Part shown: positions 34,206 to 46,639 of the stretch, one piece after another
Position numbering within the stretch: the first letter of the stretch is position 1
Layout of the letters: the number at the start of each line of letters is the position of its first letter
Source: Datisca glomerata
Lineage: Eukaryota > Streptophyta > Magnoliopsida > Cucurbitales > Datiscaceae
Length of the DNA: 64,000 nt
Assembly (NCBI GenBank): GCA_003255025.1
Contig: QANY01000291.1
Location: 1 to 64,000 of the forward strand
Direction of reading: 5' to 3'
Program-made: the position numbers and the translations under genes
Notes under the pieces: model-generated
The model's database searches: none
Told to the model about the DNA's origin: nothing
What the model saw: only the letters and a program-made list of their open reading frames with translations

Positions 34206-36556
34206 TGATGAATTTGAGGCATAGGAGATGATGATATAGATGATCATGAGTCTGAGGGTGTTATAGATGATGATCAAACAGTTCTTGACCTCTTTGAATC
34301 CAACGATGAACATAGAACATTTCTTGGTTTCCCTATGGCCGACATAGAAGTGAGGAATGAAAATGAAGTATTGTTGGAAGAGTTACATACTCCAATTGAT
34401 TCTGATGACGAGAGTCCACATAGATATCCATATTTTAAGTCTGACACAAATATGGACAACCTGGAACTAATGTGGGTCAAACTTTCTCTAACCATAAAGA
34501 GTTCAAAGAGGCAATTATGTCATATAAGATCAAATGGGGTTATGACATAAGGGTGGTGAAGAATGAATCTACAAGAGTGAGGTATAAATGTGAAGGATGT
34601 CACTAGTATACATATGCTTCATTGATGCAAGACGGTGTACCTTGCAAGTCAAATCCTTTCGTAATGAGCATATCTGCACACGAGATTTTGGTAGCAGATA
34701 AGTTACTGCCAGATTGGTTGTGAAAAATACTTGAAAAAGTTTAGAAATGATCCAATGATGAATTTAATGAATGTGTGGCAAGGAATAAGGGAAGACTTTC
34801 AAGTTGAAATAAGTTTGAGCAAATCTTATAGGGCGAGAAGACTTGCTACCTTAGCTATTGAAGGAACAACAAAATAACAATACAGTATGGTAAGACCTTA
34901 TTATGAAGAGTTAATAAGATGTAACCCTGGTAGTACTTGTGGGGTTTGTGTCTACAATCCTCAACCTATTTTCAAGCGATCGTATGTTTGTTTAGATGCT
35001 TGCAAGAAAGGATTTTTGTCAGGTTGTAGGCCTATGATTTGTTTAGATGTATCATATAAAGGGTTATGTGCAAGGACATCTTCTAGCAGTTGTTGGCGTT
35101 GATGGAAATGATGGTATGTATCTAATTGCATATGTTGTTGCTGAAGGTGAAACTTGAGAAAGTTGGACTTGGTTTATTGAGAATTTACTGCATGACATTG
35201 GAGATGTGAGGCAACATGGATGGAACCTCATTTCAGACCAACAAAAGGTTAGTGATTTTCTTACTTACATACGAATTTAGCAACTACATTACTTAATATA
35301 ATTTATTCTTTTTTGTTTGGTATAGGGGCTTGTGCCGACTTTAAAGGGTGTGGTATCTGAAACTCGTCAACGCTTTTGTTTAAGGCATTTGTGTGGGAAG
35401 TTTGAGAAAGACAATGGAAGATACTTAAAGATTGTATGGAGGCAACGACTTATGCTAGTACCAAGTCAAGTTTTGATAGATGCACGTGAGAGATGCTCAA
35501 GGTAAATAAGGTTACACATGATCACCTCGAGCAAATACATGCGGTGCGTTGGTCAAAACATGCATTTAGCGTGTTCCCTAAGTGTGATATATTATTGAAC
35601 AATCTTTCTGAATGCTTCAATTTGAAGATAGTTGATGCAATACCTAAGCGTTTATATACAATGATGAAAATGATTAGGAGATACTTGATGAGACGGATCC
35701 ATAAGAATCGGGATGATATGATTAGGTATCATGGGCCCATATGTCCACGGATTCAAGATAAGTTGGAAAAAAGTAAGGAAACTAGTAGAATGTGCAGACA
35801 TACATGGTCTGGTGGGTGAAAGTTTGAGGTTAATTGCGATGGAGAGCAATGTGTAGTGGACTTAGATCAACACTCTTGTAGTTGTTACATGTGGGACCTT
35901 ACAGGAATTTCATGTAAGCACGATGTGTCGGCAATTACATTCAAGAAAGATAAAGCTGAAGCATATGTGAATAAGTATCTTTTGGGAGGACACCTTTATA
36001 AAAACATATCCACACCTTATATACAGTCCCACAAATGGTCCTGATCTATGGCCGGTGTCGACTAGTGCAGAAGTACTTCCACCATTGATTATAAGGCAAC
36101 CAGGTAGACCCAATAAGCAAAAAAGGAGGAAACATCCCGATGAGGTTCCTAACAACCCTTACTTGCTAAAAAGAAATATAGTGCTCAAGTGTAGCAAATG
36201 CAAACAAGTTAGTCATAATATAAGAACATGTAGGGACCTACAAAGGCCAAAGCAAAAGGCAAAGGGAAAGGCAAAGTGGTAACTATTCTTTATATATGTT
36301 TTCAATGATCGTCTATATAAATTAATTTGTAATTATTGTTAATGTTACAGAGGTTCTACAAGTGTATGTCGAGAATCGAACTATATGGGATTTAGGGTAC
36401 CGAACGATGGAACAAAGAAAATGTCAAACAAAGTGTCGGGGGCATCTACTCAACAAAGCTCATCGGTGCCATCAACTCAAGGTAGCTCGGCTAGTGGTGG
36501 GACCATTACCACTTTGTTGCCAAAACATATTTCCTACACCTATATATGATAGGTAA
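34206..36556 (+). pseudogene. MULE (MuDR-type) transposase pseudogene
   Basis: Order of recognisable pieces: an acidic N terminus; a MuDR N-terminal block around 34460-34610 (VGQTFSNHKEFKEAI, IKWGYDIRVVKNES, RYKCEGC); the transposase part 34890-35420 (VRPYYEELIRCNPGST, GCRPMICLDVSY, VVGVDGNDGMYLIAY, WFIENLLHDIG, then LRHLCGKFEK after an intron-like break at about 35250-35325); a SWIM zinc finger at 35860-35960 (CSCYMWDLTGISCKHDVSAI); a CCHC knuckle at 36187-36230 (CSKCKQVSHNIRTC); and a Ser/Thr-rich tail. Frameshifts and in-frame stops (for example after YKCEGCH and after AEGET) break it, so it is dead. Flanking inverted repeats were not found. Confidence 0.85.
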
Positions 36557-37429
36557 TGTCACTTAAGTTAGTTAAGTGTAATTGTTGTATTTAATTAATT
36601 ATTTATTATTTTTTAATTATTAGATAATTAGTTAAATAAAATTAATTAATTAATTAATTGATAATGATCAATTATATTTATCAATTGAATTGATTAATTT
36701 CGATACAACTAATAATCTAGGAGATCATGTAACTGAGTCCATTGGTTTTGACAAGTGAAATGTTGTTCTTATAAAACTCTGAACAATACAATCCACTAGT
36801 TTTCTATTTGGTTTTCAAGATTGGCTTTTAGGAAGCTTATGAGGTCAAGGATTCATGGCAATGAGGGGAGGATAAGTTTGGGCCTTTCCTCATTTCTTCA
36901 TCCATTTTCAATGGAGACAAGATCCAGGCCCATTGAGGCCATGAGAGAGAAAGATAGGAAGCATAAGTTTACGCTTCCTTCTGCATGAAGAGCCAACGTG
37001 AAAAAATGACTGCCTTTTTTTTGCTATTTTTGTCATAGACCTTTGTGCCTAATCTTCCACTTCTAACAAAAGACTCAACTGAATAGAATTTCAAGTTAAA
37101 GTCGATTGTGATCAATATGTCTGAGTAACTGAACGAGAATTATTTGAACTACCCATCATGTCATGAAGAAAATATCTTAATTAGAGAAGAGACAATAGAT
37201 CACATGTATGGATTCACGAGAAGAGAAAAGCCATGATGCCCCCTCCCCCGGCGGGCTACCCGAGGCAATTGGAAGTGAAAGAATATAGCCATCAGATTAA
37301 ATGAACGTATGAGACCAATTAAGATTGATATCAATGACTGGGTCAAAGAAGAATATTCTTTAGATTCCTTCTTCTGTTGTAAATAGATTAAATGGAATCG
37401 GATTTTATGTAACCAACTATTATTCAAAC
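36557..37429. other. Non-coding AT-rich stretch
   Basis: Includes an (AATT)n run at about 36640-36660 and a short C-rich patch (CCCCCTCCCCCGGCGGGCTACC at 37238-37260). No supported gene. Confidence 0.5.
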
Positions 37430-37690
37430 TGAGCGTATAAATAAAAGGTAAGTCATTTTAATTAGGAGATTCTGAACACATACAAAAATAAGCAGAACAT
37501 GTAGTTTGCATTAGCCTTGTAAATCTTTTTTCTATAATGAAAATACTACCAAAAGCTTTTCGTGGTTTTTTCCATTAAGGGACTTTCACGTAAATTATGA
37601 TGTTTATTACTTCTTTCTATTTTCTCTTTATTTTCTCATTATTCTATAGGATATTCACAACCAATTCTACAAACAATGAATTTTTTCCCT
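37430..37690 (+). mobile_element. Copia-LTR-like remnant
   Basis: A TATA-like TATAAATAAAAG at 37435-37446 is followed by the block CGTGGTTTTTTCCATTAAGG, then TTTCACGTAAATTATG and a T-rich segment ending TTCTATAGGATATTCACA. The same order is seen at 28250-28400. No internal retroelement domains are present. Confidence 0.4.
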
Positions 37691-40378
37691 TTACAATTGG
37701 TGTTCTTGTTGAAAGTGAATCAACGCTCAAGATTCTCATATCAATTTATACAAAAATTTTGAGATCTAAAAACCCAAGATCTCAAAAAGACAATTGACTT
37801 CGCGGCTGCCCTCAAGATGAAGAACACATTTGAGATACGAGGTTTGTAAAAATAAAAAACTTTGAAGAATATCGAAGTAAGGGCACCTAAGTCTCCATGA
37901 TGACATTGACATATGTTCCTTATGTTTTATCATAGTTTTTGACATTAAAAGAGAACACAAATAGATCTAAAAAATTCATAGATTGAATTGTAAATTATGT
38001 TTTGAATTATAAATCAAATTTAAGCTTATCTCAAACAATCAGATTAAAAAAAGGAATTCATGATAGATGAATGAAAATATAAAAATTTATCTTTATCATA
38101 ATTTATGAATTTTTGGAGGTTTTCTCTTTCTTGTTCTATATGCAAAAGTGCAAGAAAATAAAACATGCAGAGTCGCGACCATGATTGAACAGAATTTAGG
38201 ATATGTATGGAAGCCACAATATTGTAGGCTAAGTTGTTCGCAAATTGATTGTTAATTAAAGTGGAAGATGCTCGCGAAGAGAAAATTGCAATAGCAAAAT
38301 CAATTCTCATTAACGGAAAATTGGAACAGTGATGCTTGCAAATGGAAACTCAACACCACTCATGAATGAAAATGCAAAACATGAAATGACAAAGAGGAAT
38401 ACTCCGTAATCTTTTAAAATAGTCAAAATCATTGAAGGTCAAATCTGAAATGGGGTAAATTAACTATGAGGGCAGTAACATAAACGGTCATCGGGTCGCG
38501 ATTTCAAACCAAGGGACGCATGTTGTCTCATAACTACTGTGGATTTACTCGGTCGATACAAGGCTTCCGAGACTTAATCGGAGAGCCACACTCCGGAAAC
38601 CTGGTGCTAGCGAAAAAATGAGGTAAATTCACAGGTCCAATGAATAAGCAAATTTCAAAACTACTGCAAGGATAAATCTGCAAAGAAAAAAGGGGAAAAT
38701 CTTGAAAGTCTCAATTGCTCAAATCAATTGTTGCGATCTCTAGAACGTTAAGATTCAATAACCTTCTATCGGCTGAACTGGAAACTAAGTATTCACTTTT
38801 TAATTACTTTACTTCTTTTAAATATGTCAATTTATCCATTAAGAAATGTGAATTTATTGTCTGATGCATGATTATTCATCAAATTAAAATCTTTAATAGA
38901 GTTTGACTCGACATCAATTGCATGGGGCATGATTAACCTAAAATTTAGTATATATCTCATTCTTCAAGTTTGCTCGCATAAACTACATTTAAAATAGTTG
39001 GGTCAACTACTATAATGGTCTACACTTGATTCGTTTTTTTGTCTCCCATCTAAGCGGTTCTCATTACTTATTTCAAGTGACCAAAATCGAACGTTTGTTA
39101 ATTGCTAGATATTAATACTAGATTAGTAGAATTACTATATATTAATATCAAATTGGTAATTAATCGGATTGGACTATCCTGCCTAACTTTTAAATGTGTG
39201 TTTTGTTTAAAAGTCCATATGTTTATGAGAGTTGAAATATTATTCCATACAATGCGTGTTACTTTTTTGAGTTTTGTTATTTTCATATCATGATGTTTGC
39301 TTTAATTAGAATGTATTTGTAATGATTGATAATTTTATTATTTTCAGTAATTAAAATATCGTCCATGAGCCCATTAGCATCTTTATTGAAAATGTTATCG
39401 ATATTAATGAATATTAACTAGGACTTTCATCTTACCGTAAAAATGAGCCAGTAAAATTAACACTATCCTAGATCTTTCTTGAAGTTCTACTCAGGAGAAT
39501 AAAATTAAACAGGCTAGAGTATTTTGTATGACAAATATGTTGGAACTTTAATAAACTCATTCTCTATAGAAAGCTGATATAATTATTAGTCTCCAGTAAG
39601 ATGTTTGAAGGGGTATTGTTGAACACTAAGATAGCAAAGAAAACTCTTGTTGATGACCATATCTTTATGGTTGGTGTTTTTTCAGCGAGACAGAGATGAA
39701 GGAATCAACGCAGCGGAAAATATAGTATTTTGAAATATTTGAGAAACAATCATTTATATGAGGTAGAAAAAAACAGATTTTGAAGCGTGACAATCGAAAA
39801 TCGAAACCTCGTAGTCTTTCTTACTATTTCTCGAACCGTCAACCAAAATCACAAGCGAGTGGACACTCAAAATAAAATCATACTAAAAACTAACTCAACT
39901 TTTCTTTCTTCCAAATTTTTCTTTCGGCCAAGGCATATTTGCATTCTTTTGTGAGAAAACGTACATTGAAAAATGGTTTAAAAAAAGGCTTCTCTTCACG
40001 TTACAGCCATGGGCTGCAATTTTTTTAAATAAAAAACCGGCGTTTTTTTAATTTAAGACCAATGGTAACTACCCATTTTTAATAGCCCCCATTGCAAATG
40101 AATGCAACCCTTTAAAAAGTAACAGTTGGAAATATAATTAGGAGAACTACATAGATGGCCCATTTGGGTCATCGTTGTAGCAAAATGGTCGTCTAATTTT
40201 TTAATTACAAAAATGACCGAACGGCCTAGTAAATAATGTTAAATGGCGAAACCATTTATAATTAGGCTCTTAATGAAAAGGGGCGTACAAAAAACGTTAC
40301 AGTTGCGTGTGCAACAACTCCACGCATAACTGTAGCTTTAATGAAACGTCGCGTTTAATTGAAGGGAAGAAAAACGGC
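37691..40378. other. Intergenic, no gene supported
   Basis: Open frames are short and unrelated to anything I recognise. A less AT-rich patch at 38460-38640 and another at 39640-39960 look like old repeat debris but cannot be assigned. Confidence 0.4.
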
Positions 40379-40715
40379 TATGCGTATTGTATATAAGTTA
40401 GATACATATGATATCTAATTTAAATATTGGTTTGTTTTTGTCTACGAACACTAGAATAATCTGAAACATTGAACACTCTTATACTGACTATGCGTAATAT
40501 ATATAAAATTATGGTATCTAATTTAGTACTAGTTTATTTTTATTTACGAACACCAAAATAATCTAAAATATTGAACACTCATACATTGGATATGCGTAAT
40601 GTATATAATGTGGATACGTATAGTATCAAATTTAAATACTGGTTTGTTTTTGTTTTGTTTTGGTTATGCGTAATATATATAAATTAGATACATATGATAT
40701 TTAATTTAAATACCA
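40379..40715. repeat. Tandem repeat, period about 102-110 bp, 3.5 copies
   Basis: TATGCGTAATATATATAAA-like starts occur with their TGCG at 40381, 40491, 40593 and 40667. Each is followed by GATATCTAATTTAAATA-TGGTTTGTTTTTG; the first two units also contain ACGAACAC-A-AATAATCT-AAA. The third is shortened and the fourth incomplete. Confidence 0.85.
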
Positions 40716-41162
40716 TCACGTAGAACAAGATTCGATAAAACAAGTGATGCCTCGCATAAAGCAATACAGAAAAAAGCAAAAAAACTAGAAAGATTGAATT
40801 TAGAAAAACTAGAAACCCTTAGCTTGAAACAAAACATCAGATCCAATCAGTAATTTGAAAAAAAAACCTCAGATCCAAGAATGAAACCTTAACAATGCAT
40901 TACATCCTATAGAAACAATTATTTTTAAACCCTAACAATGCCATCTTCGTCGTTAATGCTACGAAAGAAAACACGCTGAAAAATAAGAAGAACAAGACGC
41001 GATGAATCTTAAAATCAAAAGCTAAAATCTAAAATCACAATCGAAGAAAAAAAAACTGAAAAATCAAAAATCAAAACCCTCATCTCAAAGAAAAACTCAG
41101 ATCCAAGAAGGAAGCTTTCAGGGAAGATAGAAGCAAAAAGGGAAATAAGTTTTAAAAATTAA

Positions 41163-41520
41163 TGAAGTTATAGAAAGTGTAGTCTACACGATGAGTACAC
41201 TGACCTCGTGTACCCATCGTGTAGTGTACAGGAAGACTTAATGAAGTAAGTACAGAATGGATAGACTACACGATTGTTACACAGTCATACTGTACCCATT
41301 GTGTAGTCTACCCATTTTCTACTTACTTCATTGAGTCTTAATGTACACTACACAATTGTTACACGGTCATACTGTAAATACATAATGGATAGACTACACA
41401 AAGACTCAATGAATTATAGAATGGGTAGACTAGACGATGGGTACACAAGGTTAGTGTACCAATCATGTAGTGTACACGAAAACTCAATGAAGCAAGTACA
41501 AAATGTGTAGTCTACATGAC
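41163..41520. repeat. TACACGATG/CATCGTGTA repeat cluster A
   Basis: Irregular array of TACACGATGGGTACAC-type units alternating with their inverse complement (ATCGTGTAGTGTAC), interspersed with ACTCAATGAAGTAAGTACA-type spacers. Related clusters are at 42855-43090 and 45262-45935. Confidence 0.8.
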
Positions 41521-41585
41521 AATATTAAATAACAACCACAATTCTTCTTTCATATTCATATTTTAAAAATTAGAAGGGTCAATAT

Positions 41586-42830
41586 TTATATGTTAAGTGG
41601 CTTGGTCATTCCTTTAAGAGAGAGGAATTGAATTTCTACACATTTGTCAGTCGTGGCCAATTTACCTACAACGTGACACTTTCTTCTTACTACTTCCTCA
41701 ACTCTAGATAGAATTCTAACTGTCCTAGGTATTCCACTAGCCGTCTCGTTATAGGTGGCAGTACCACCTTTTTTTATACCTCCTTGCTGATTATCCAACC
41801 CACTCTATCTCCGATAGGATGTATTGTTTCGGCATACGCAACAATTAAAGACTCACTTTTGTAGTGCGTTGAACACATACTGTGTGCGGAAATATTGCAC
41901 TGCTGACATGCAGTCAACGCATGCTTACATGGAATTTGATCAAGATCAAATCCTCGGTACGTAAACATCTTAAGATTTAAGTTTACCACTGCTTGCCTAC
42001 CCCTACCTGTGACACGAAACTCATGGATGTCGGAAGGAAACAATGGTAGTGTACGTGATGCAAGATGCTTATTATCAAGCTTCATCCTAACCCAATCTGT
42101 CATCTGCGAGGTGACTTGACATGTGGTCATTCGTCATTCATAGAACCACCGTTGTAAAATTTCACAGGTATGTTCTATAAAGCTTGTAATGGGAAGCTTT
42201 CTAGCATATTTCAAAATCATATTCAAACATTCAGCGATGTTTGTAGTCATTATGTTAAACCGCCTTCCATCAAAACACGAATGAGCCACTTCTCAACTCC
42301 CTCCACCGACATGTGAGATATCTGGAAATGCATGTGTAAAATGAGTCATCAACCAATCGAATTCTGATCGACGGTATTCCTTTGAAACTTTCAAAAACAA
42401 CACGACAACATTTTCCTTTTCATAAATTGATTTGATATTTTGGCCCAAGTGAAAGATGCAAGCTCCATGAAGCGCGTTGGGAAAGACAATCTCTAGAGCA
42501 TTCAATATACTTGTATGCCTATTAGATATAAACACCAAGTCTGCGAGATCACCGATTACGCCGTGAAATTTACAGAAGAATCATTCTCATGAATCATTAT
42601 TTTCTGAATTTGCAATGCCGAATGCAATGGGATAGACTCGGTTGTTCCCATACTTTATTGTTGTAACAAATAATACATCTTTGTATTTGACTTTTAAGTT
42701 GGTTGCGTCAACAACAATGACAAGCCATATATAATGGGAAAATCCATGAATAGAGGGTCTAAGAGATGAAAAAATATTTAAAAAGATCTTATTCATTGGT
42801 CTCTATGTGTGTTATTGTCCCTGTAAAATA
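41586..42830 (-). pseudogene. MULE transposase pseudogene (second)
   Basis: In transcript order on the minus strand: a DDE-type transposase start (HYIWLVIVVDATNLKVKYKD, then VLFVTTIKYGNNRVYPIAFG) at 42587-42760; a second block with ISNRHTSILNALEIVFPNAL and ACIFHLGQNI at 42420-42530; and a SWIM zinc-finger segment at 41880-41990 (FTYRGFDLDQIPCKHALTAC). The C-terminal YKSESLIVAYAETIHP-type motif is typical of plant MULE transposases. Stops and frameshifts between these blocks show decay. It belongs to a different subfamily from the copy at 34.2-36.6 kb. Confidence 0.8.
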
Positions 42831-42854
42831 TTTAATATTGTTATATTAAAATAG

Positions 42855-43090
42855 ATAGAGCACATGGTCTACACGACGGGTACACAAGGTCCGTGTAGCC
42901 ATCGTGTACACTACAGGTTAGTTACATTGTCGTCGTGTAACCATCATGTAGTGTACAAAAAACTCAATAAAGTTAGTACATGATGGGTACACTACATGAT
43001 AGTTAAACTTAGTCAGTGTAGCCCTCATATACACGATGTAATTATCTTGTAACCTACACGATGAGTACACAATTATCATGTAGACTTTAT
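42855..43090. repeat. TACACGATG/CATCGTGTA repeat cluster B
   Basis: Same motif family as clusters A and C (CTACACGACGGGTACACAAG, CATCGTGTACACTAC, AACCATCATGTAGTGTAC). It lies immediately upstream of the MULE transposase, so clusters A and B bracket it. Confidence 0.8.
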
Positions 43091-43348
43091 AATGGCAAAA
43101 AACAAAATAAAATACCTGGATTTTTCAATTTTAACACATGACAATATGTTGGGTAAGGTTAAAACAGAAGATGTTATGAGTTTATATCTGTAAATTATGA
43201 AGTTGCTATTTATTAAACTAGATGAAGCCTAAAGGACGATGAATTCAGGATATTCAATTTGATCCATGAGTCATCATGACATTACCATAATAGACAACTA
43301 GTCAATTTAAATAAGGAAAATTGATATTGTAAAGTACATGGGTAATGA

Positions 43349-43932
43349 CTATTGCATTCTACTATCAACATTATGTAATTGTAAAATTATAAAGAAGACT
43401 ATGAGAACAACATCCAAAATGGACCAAAGTCGAATTTTTTTTGCACGATTTTTTTCTTCTGTCTCCTTGATATGCTTTTTACTCAACCTATTCAACTCTC
43501 GTAATTTTAAAATAAATTGATCTTTCTCAACATTGCTCTTTACAAGTTCATCGACCATTTGATATTTTTCTTCAATTCCTCATTCAATTTTTCTTCCTTG
43601 TTTACTTTTCGTAGAAGCCTGGGTATGACTTGAGTTGATTGAACACACATGGGCGGATCATCCCAATCAAAATAATCACAATTGTTTCTGTCCTGCAATA
43701 TGAAAACCAATCAAACTAATGTATAATTTGCATCTCATAGCTAAAAAAATTCACTTAGACAACACACCTCATCATAGTGTTTACATCCCCAAAATCTTCT
43801 TCTAGAATTGGCATTTGTCCATGATGTTTTCAATACAACATTGTTGTTACAATAACAAAGCATATTCAGTATATTTCTATGGAGGCTATTAGACAAGCCA
43901 CGAATGTTATCAGATGAGTAACTTGATGACAT
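43349..43932 (-). pseudogene. GRF-type zinc-finger, coiled-coil, membrane protein gene with one frameshift
   Basis: Exon 1 (43768-43932) starts ATG and carries the GRF-finger start CYCNNN and RRFWGCKHYDE. After a GT-AG intron, exon 2 (from 43692) continues DRNNCDYFDWDDPPMC, completing the C-x-C...GC...C-F-W pattern of small plant GRF-finger proteins. The frame stops at 43540, but another frame (43349-43558) continues seamlessly as a charged coiled coil (ELNRLSKKHIKETEEKN) and one hydrophobic span (WSILDVVLIVFFIILQLH), the usual tail of this family. The frame change falls in an A5 run near 43575, so it is either one lost base or a sequencing error. The start codon is the first ATG of exon 1. 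Confidence 0.7.
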
Positions 43933-44773
43933 CTACATAAACGATTAACTTGATCAAATTTAAAAAAATCACATATGTGAAGCAATACATATTCAGTAAG
44001 TAATTAAATGGATAAACTCAAGAAATGATTATAGAAGACCAATACAAAGGCAATATACCCGACTTTCCTTTCATTTGTTTTTCTTTTTTTTTTGTTAGAA
44101 AGAAATTGGACTGCAAGAGTTGTTAAAACTTAAAAACTGCAAAGAAAAAAAAATTGTCTTTAAACCTTTCACAATAAAAAACGACGTTCCAATTCTTCTA
44201 AAAAAAAGCAAAGTTCCAATTAATTAACGTGAATGTCTATAAATGACAATCACATATTTTGGTTGGAGTTTTAATTTTGTTTTTTTTTACTCAAAAAATT
44301 ACCAAAGAATAAGTTTATGACGCGTGTTGTGTTTTAACAGGTTTGGAAAATTGCTTATAGATTTAAGAGAATATTATTTCTCTTATTTTTACTTTTCATA
44401 AAAACTTCAAAATATTTAGGAAAGTCCCAATTCAATAATAATATAATATGTGAACTTTTTTTATCTTAAAGCATCAATGTTATCAAATTTTTCAGAATCT
44501 AATTTAAGAACTTTTTCTTTGTACTCAACACACAAAATTCCAAGATAATGAGAGCAAGTAGATGAAACCTTATAATATATACTCCAACAAAAGAATCTAA
44601 CTTTTGTTAACATGACAATGCTAAAATACTGTAACTAAATCTATCAAAATTCCAATGTGGGACGCTCAACATCCAATACTTTGTTTTTTTTTTAACATGA
44701 GTACTTTGTACTCAACACACACAATTTCAAGATAGCTAGAGCAGTAAATGAAGCCTTATAATACATATCCAGA

Positions 44774-46311
44774 AGATTTTTTGCAGAACTATATCCTTAG
44801 GATTTCATATTTGTAGAAATATACCCCAAGACTAATTGTACACTCTCTTACCTCTGGCTCACATTCCCTTCACTTTTTCTCTTCATTTTCCCTCATTGCT
44901 CTTCTTACACATTGGCTCGTACTCTCTCTTTTCATCTTCCTTCTTCATCTCTATCTCATTTTTCCAGAAACTCATTTTCTAATAAACCCATTTTTATTTT
45001 TGATTTTTTCATGCTTCATTTACTTCATGATTTTATAACTTTTTCATTTTCTAAAAATTTAAGGTTGAAAGCTAAAATTGTAATTTTATTTTTGGAATTT
45101 TGATGGAAAATGGGTGAGAAGATTGGCAAAAATTGATGAGTTTTGTTAATTTTGGCTTTTGCCTAAATTTGAGAGAGAGAGAAACCATAGAGAGAGAATG
45201 AATTTTGTTAATTGTTAATTTTTATAGGGTTGTTAATTTTCGTGGGTTTTGCTAATTTTGGGTACGAGTCTACATGATGGTTGTACGAGCATCATGTAGA
45301 TTACACGATGAGTACACTGGCATCGTGTAACCATCATGTAGACTGCATGATGGGTACACGAGCATCGTGTCGGTTGCACGATGCCTACATGATGTATGTG
45401 TACTCATCGTGTAATATACATGATGCCCGCGTAGCCATCATGTAGTCTATAAGATGGTTACACGATGCGCGTGTACCCATCGTGTATGCATCGTGTAGCC
45501 TATATGATAGCTATGCGAGCATCGTGCAACCTACATAATGCCTACACGGGCATCATGTAGCCATCCTATGGACTACACGATGACTACACGTGCATCGTAT
45601 AGCCTACATGATGACTACACTAGTATCATGTAGTCATCGTGTAGTGTACACATGTAATACATTTTATTTTATATATTTATTTTAAATATTAATCAATATG
45701 AAGGTTGAGTGTTGAAGAATAATTATTTGATATTTGATTTGATGATGTGTAAGAAAAGTATTGGATGAAAGAATGAAGAAAAAGTAGTGGGCTATAGGTA
45801 CACGATGCATACACGACGATCGTGTACACTACACAGTGACTACACTACGATCGTGTAGACTACAATGGTTACATGGGCATCCTGTAGCCATCTTATAGAC
45901 TACATGATGGGTACACGAGCGTCGTGTAGCCCCTCTCTCGACATTCTTTCTCATTCTTAATGTTCTCTCTCTACGCTCTACATTCTGTGTTTTTCTCTCT
46001 ATGTTCTCTCTTAAAATTTACAAAATCCACCAAAATTAACAAAACGTAAAAAAATTAACAAAACTCATTAAAAGTACCAAAACTCATTTTTTTGTGTTTA
46101 GTTCTAGAGAAAATGGGTTTCTAGGAAAGAGGAAGATGAAGAGGAAGATGAAAATAGAAAGAGAGAGTGGGCCAATGTGTAAGAATGTAATGAGAGAAAA
46201 AATTTTAAAAAAGTGAAAGAATGTGAGTCAGGAGTTATGACATGTACAAATAAATATCGGGGTATATTTTTACAAAATCAGTTACCATAGGATATAGTTC
46301 TGAAAAAAACC
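44774..46311. mobile_element. Non-autonomous terminal-inverted-repeat element, MULE-like (1538 bp)
   Basis: Left end AGATTTTTTGCAGAACTATATCC and right end (reverse complement) GGTTTTTTTCAGAACTATATCC are inverted, with pairing continuing about 65-70 bp inward (ATATACCCC, TTGTAC). Flanks ATATCCAGA (44765-44773) and ATAACCAAA (46312-46320) agree at 7 of 9 positions, compatible with an old 9-bp duplication. The interior has no transposase; it holds repeat cluster C and pyrimidine-rich, gene-leader-like sequence. Confidence 0.65.
45262..45935. repeat. TACACGATG/CATCGTGTA repeat cluster C
   Basis: The longest cluster, in two parts (45262-45655 and 45795-45935). Units of about 20-40 bp alternate direct (CTACACGATG-GTACACG) and inverse (GCATCGTGTAG) forms, so many short hairpins are possible. 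It lies wholly inside the inverted-repeat element. Confidence 0.85.
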
Positions 46312-46544
46312 ATAACCAAATCTTGTTATATAAACTTGAAACTTTAATAAATATATTTTTTTAATGACAAAATAACCGTTTTCATGGATATCGTTAGGAT
46401 ACGGAGAACTCGCGGGTCTGATATATTTGAGCATAAGTAATATAGAAAATGAACAGAAACTGAACAAAGTCAGAAATACTCAAGAATTGCAATTATGCAA
46501 TTCTTGATCTTACGAAGTGGACTCTCGATTAAGGATTTCTTTAA

Positions 46545-46639
46545 GGTACCGGGCCGGAACTGAGAATTGATCCACCGATGAATCACCATATGATGGATTC
46601 AATGATGGATCAATCCTCTGTATTACTCGCCCCGGTACC
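46545..46639. repeat. Foldback (inverted repeat, arms about 48 bp)
   Basis: GGTACCGGGCCGG...ATTGATCCACCGATGAATCACC at 46545-46587 pairs with the right arm that ends GCCCCGGTACC at 46639, meeting at CATATG near the centre. Pairing is imperfect. It lies about 330 bp beyond the RLK stop codon. Confidence 0.75.

Noticed and set aside
45262..45935. CRISPR-like array
   Set aside because: Units are irregular, alternate in orientation and have no uniform spacers; this is a plant nuclear repeat.
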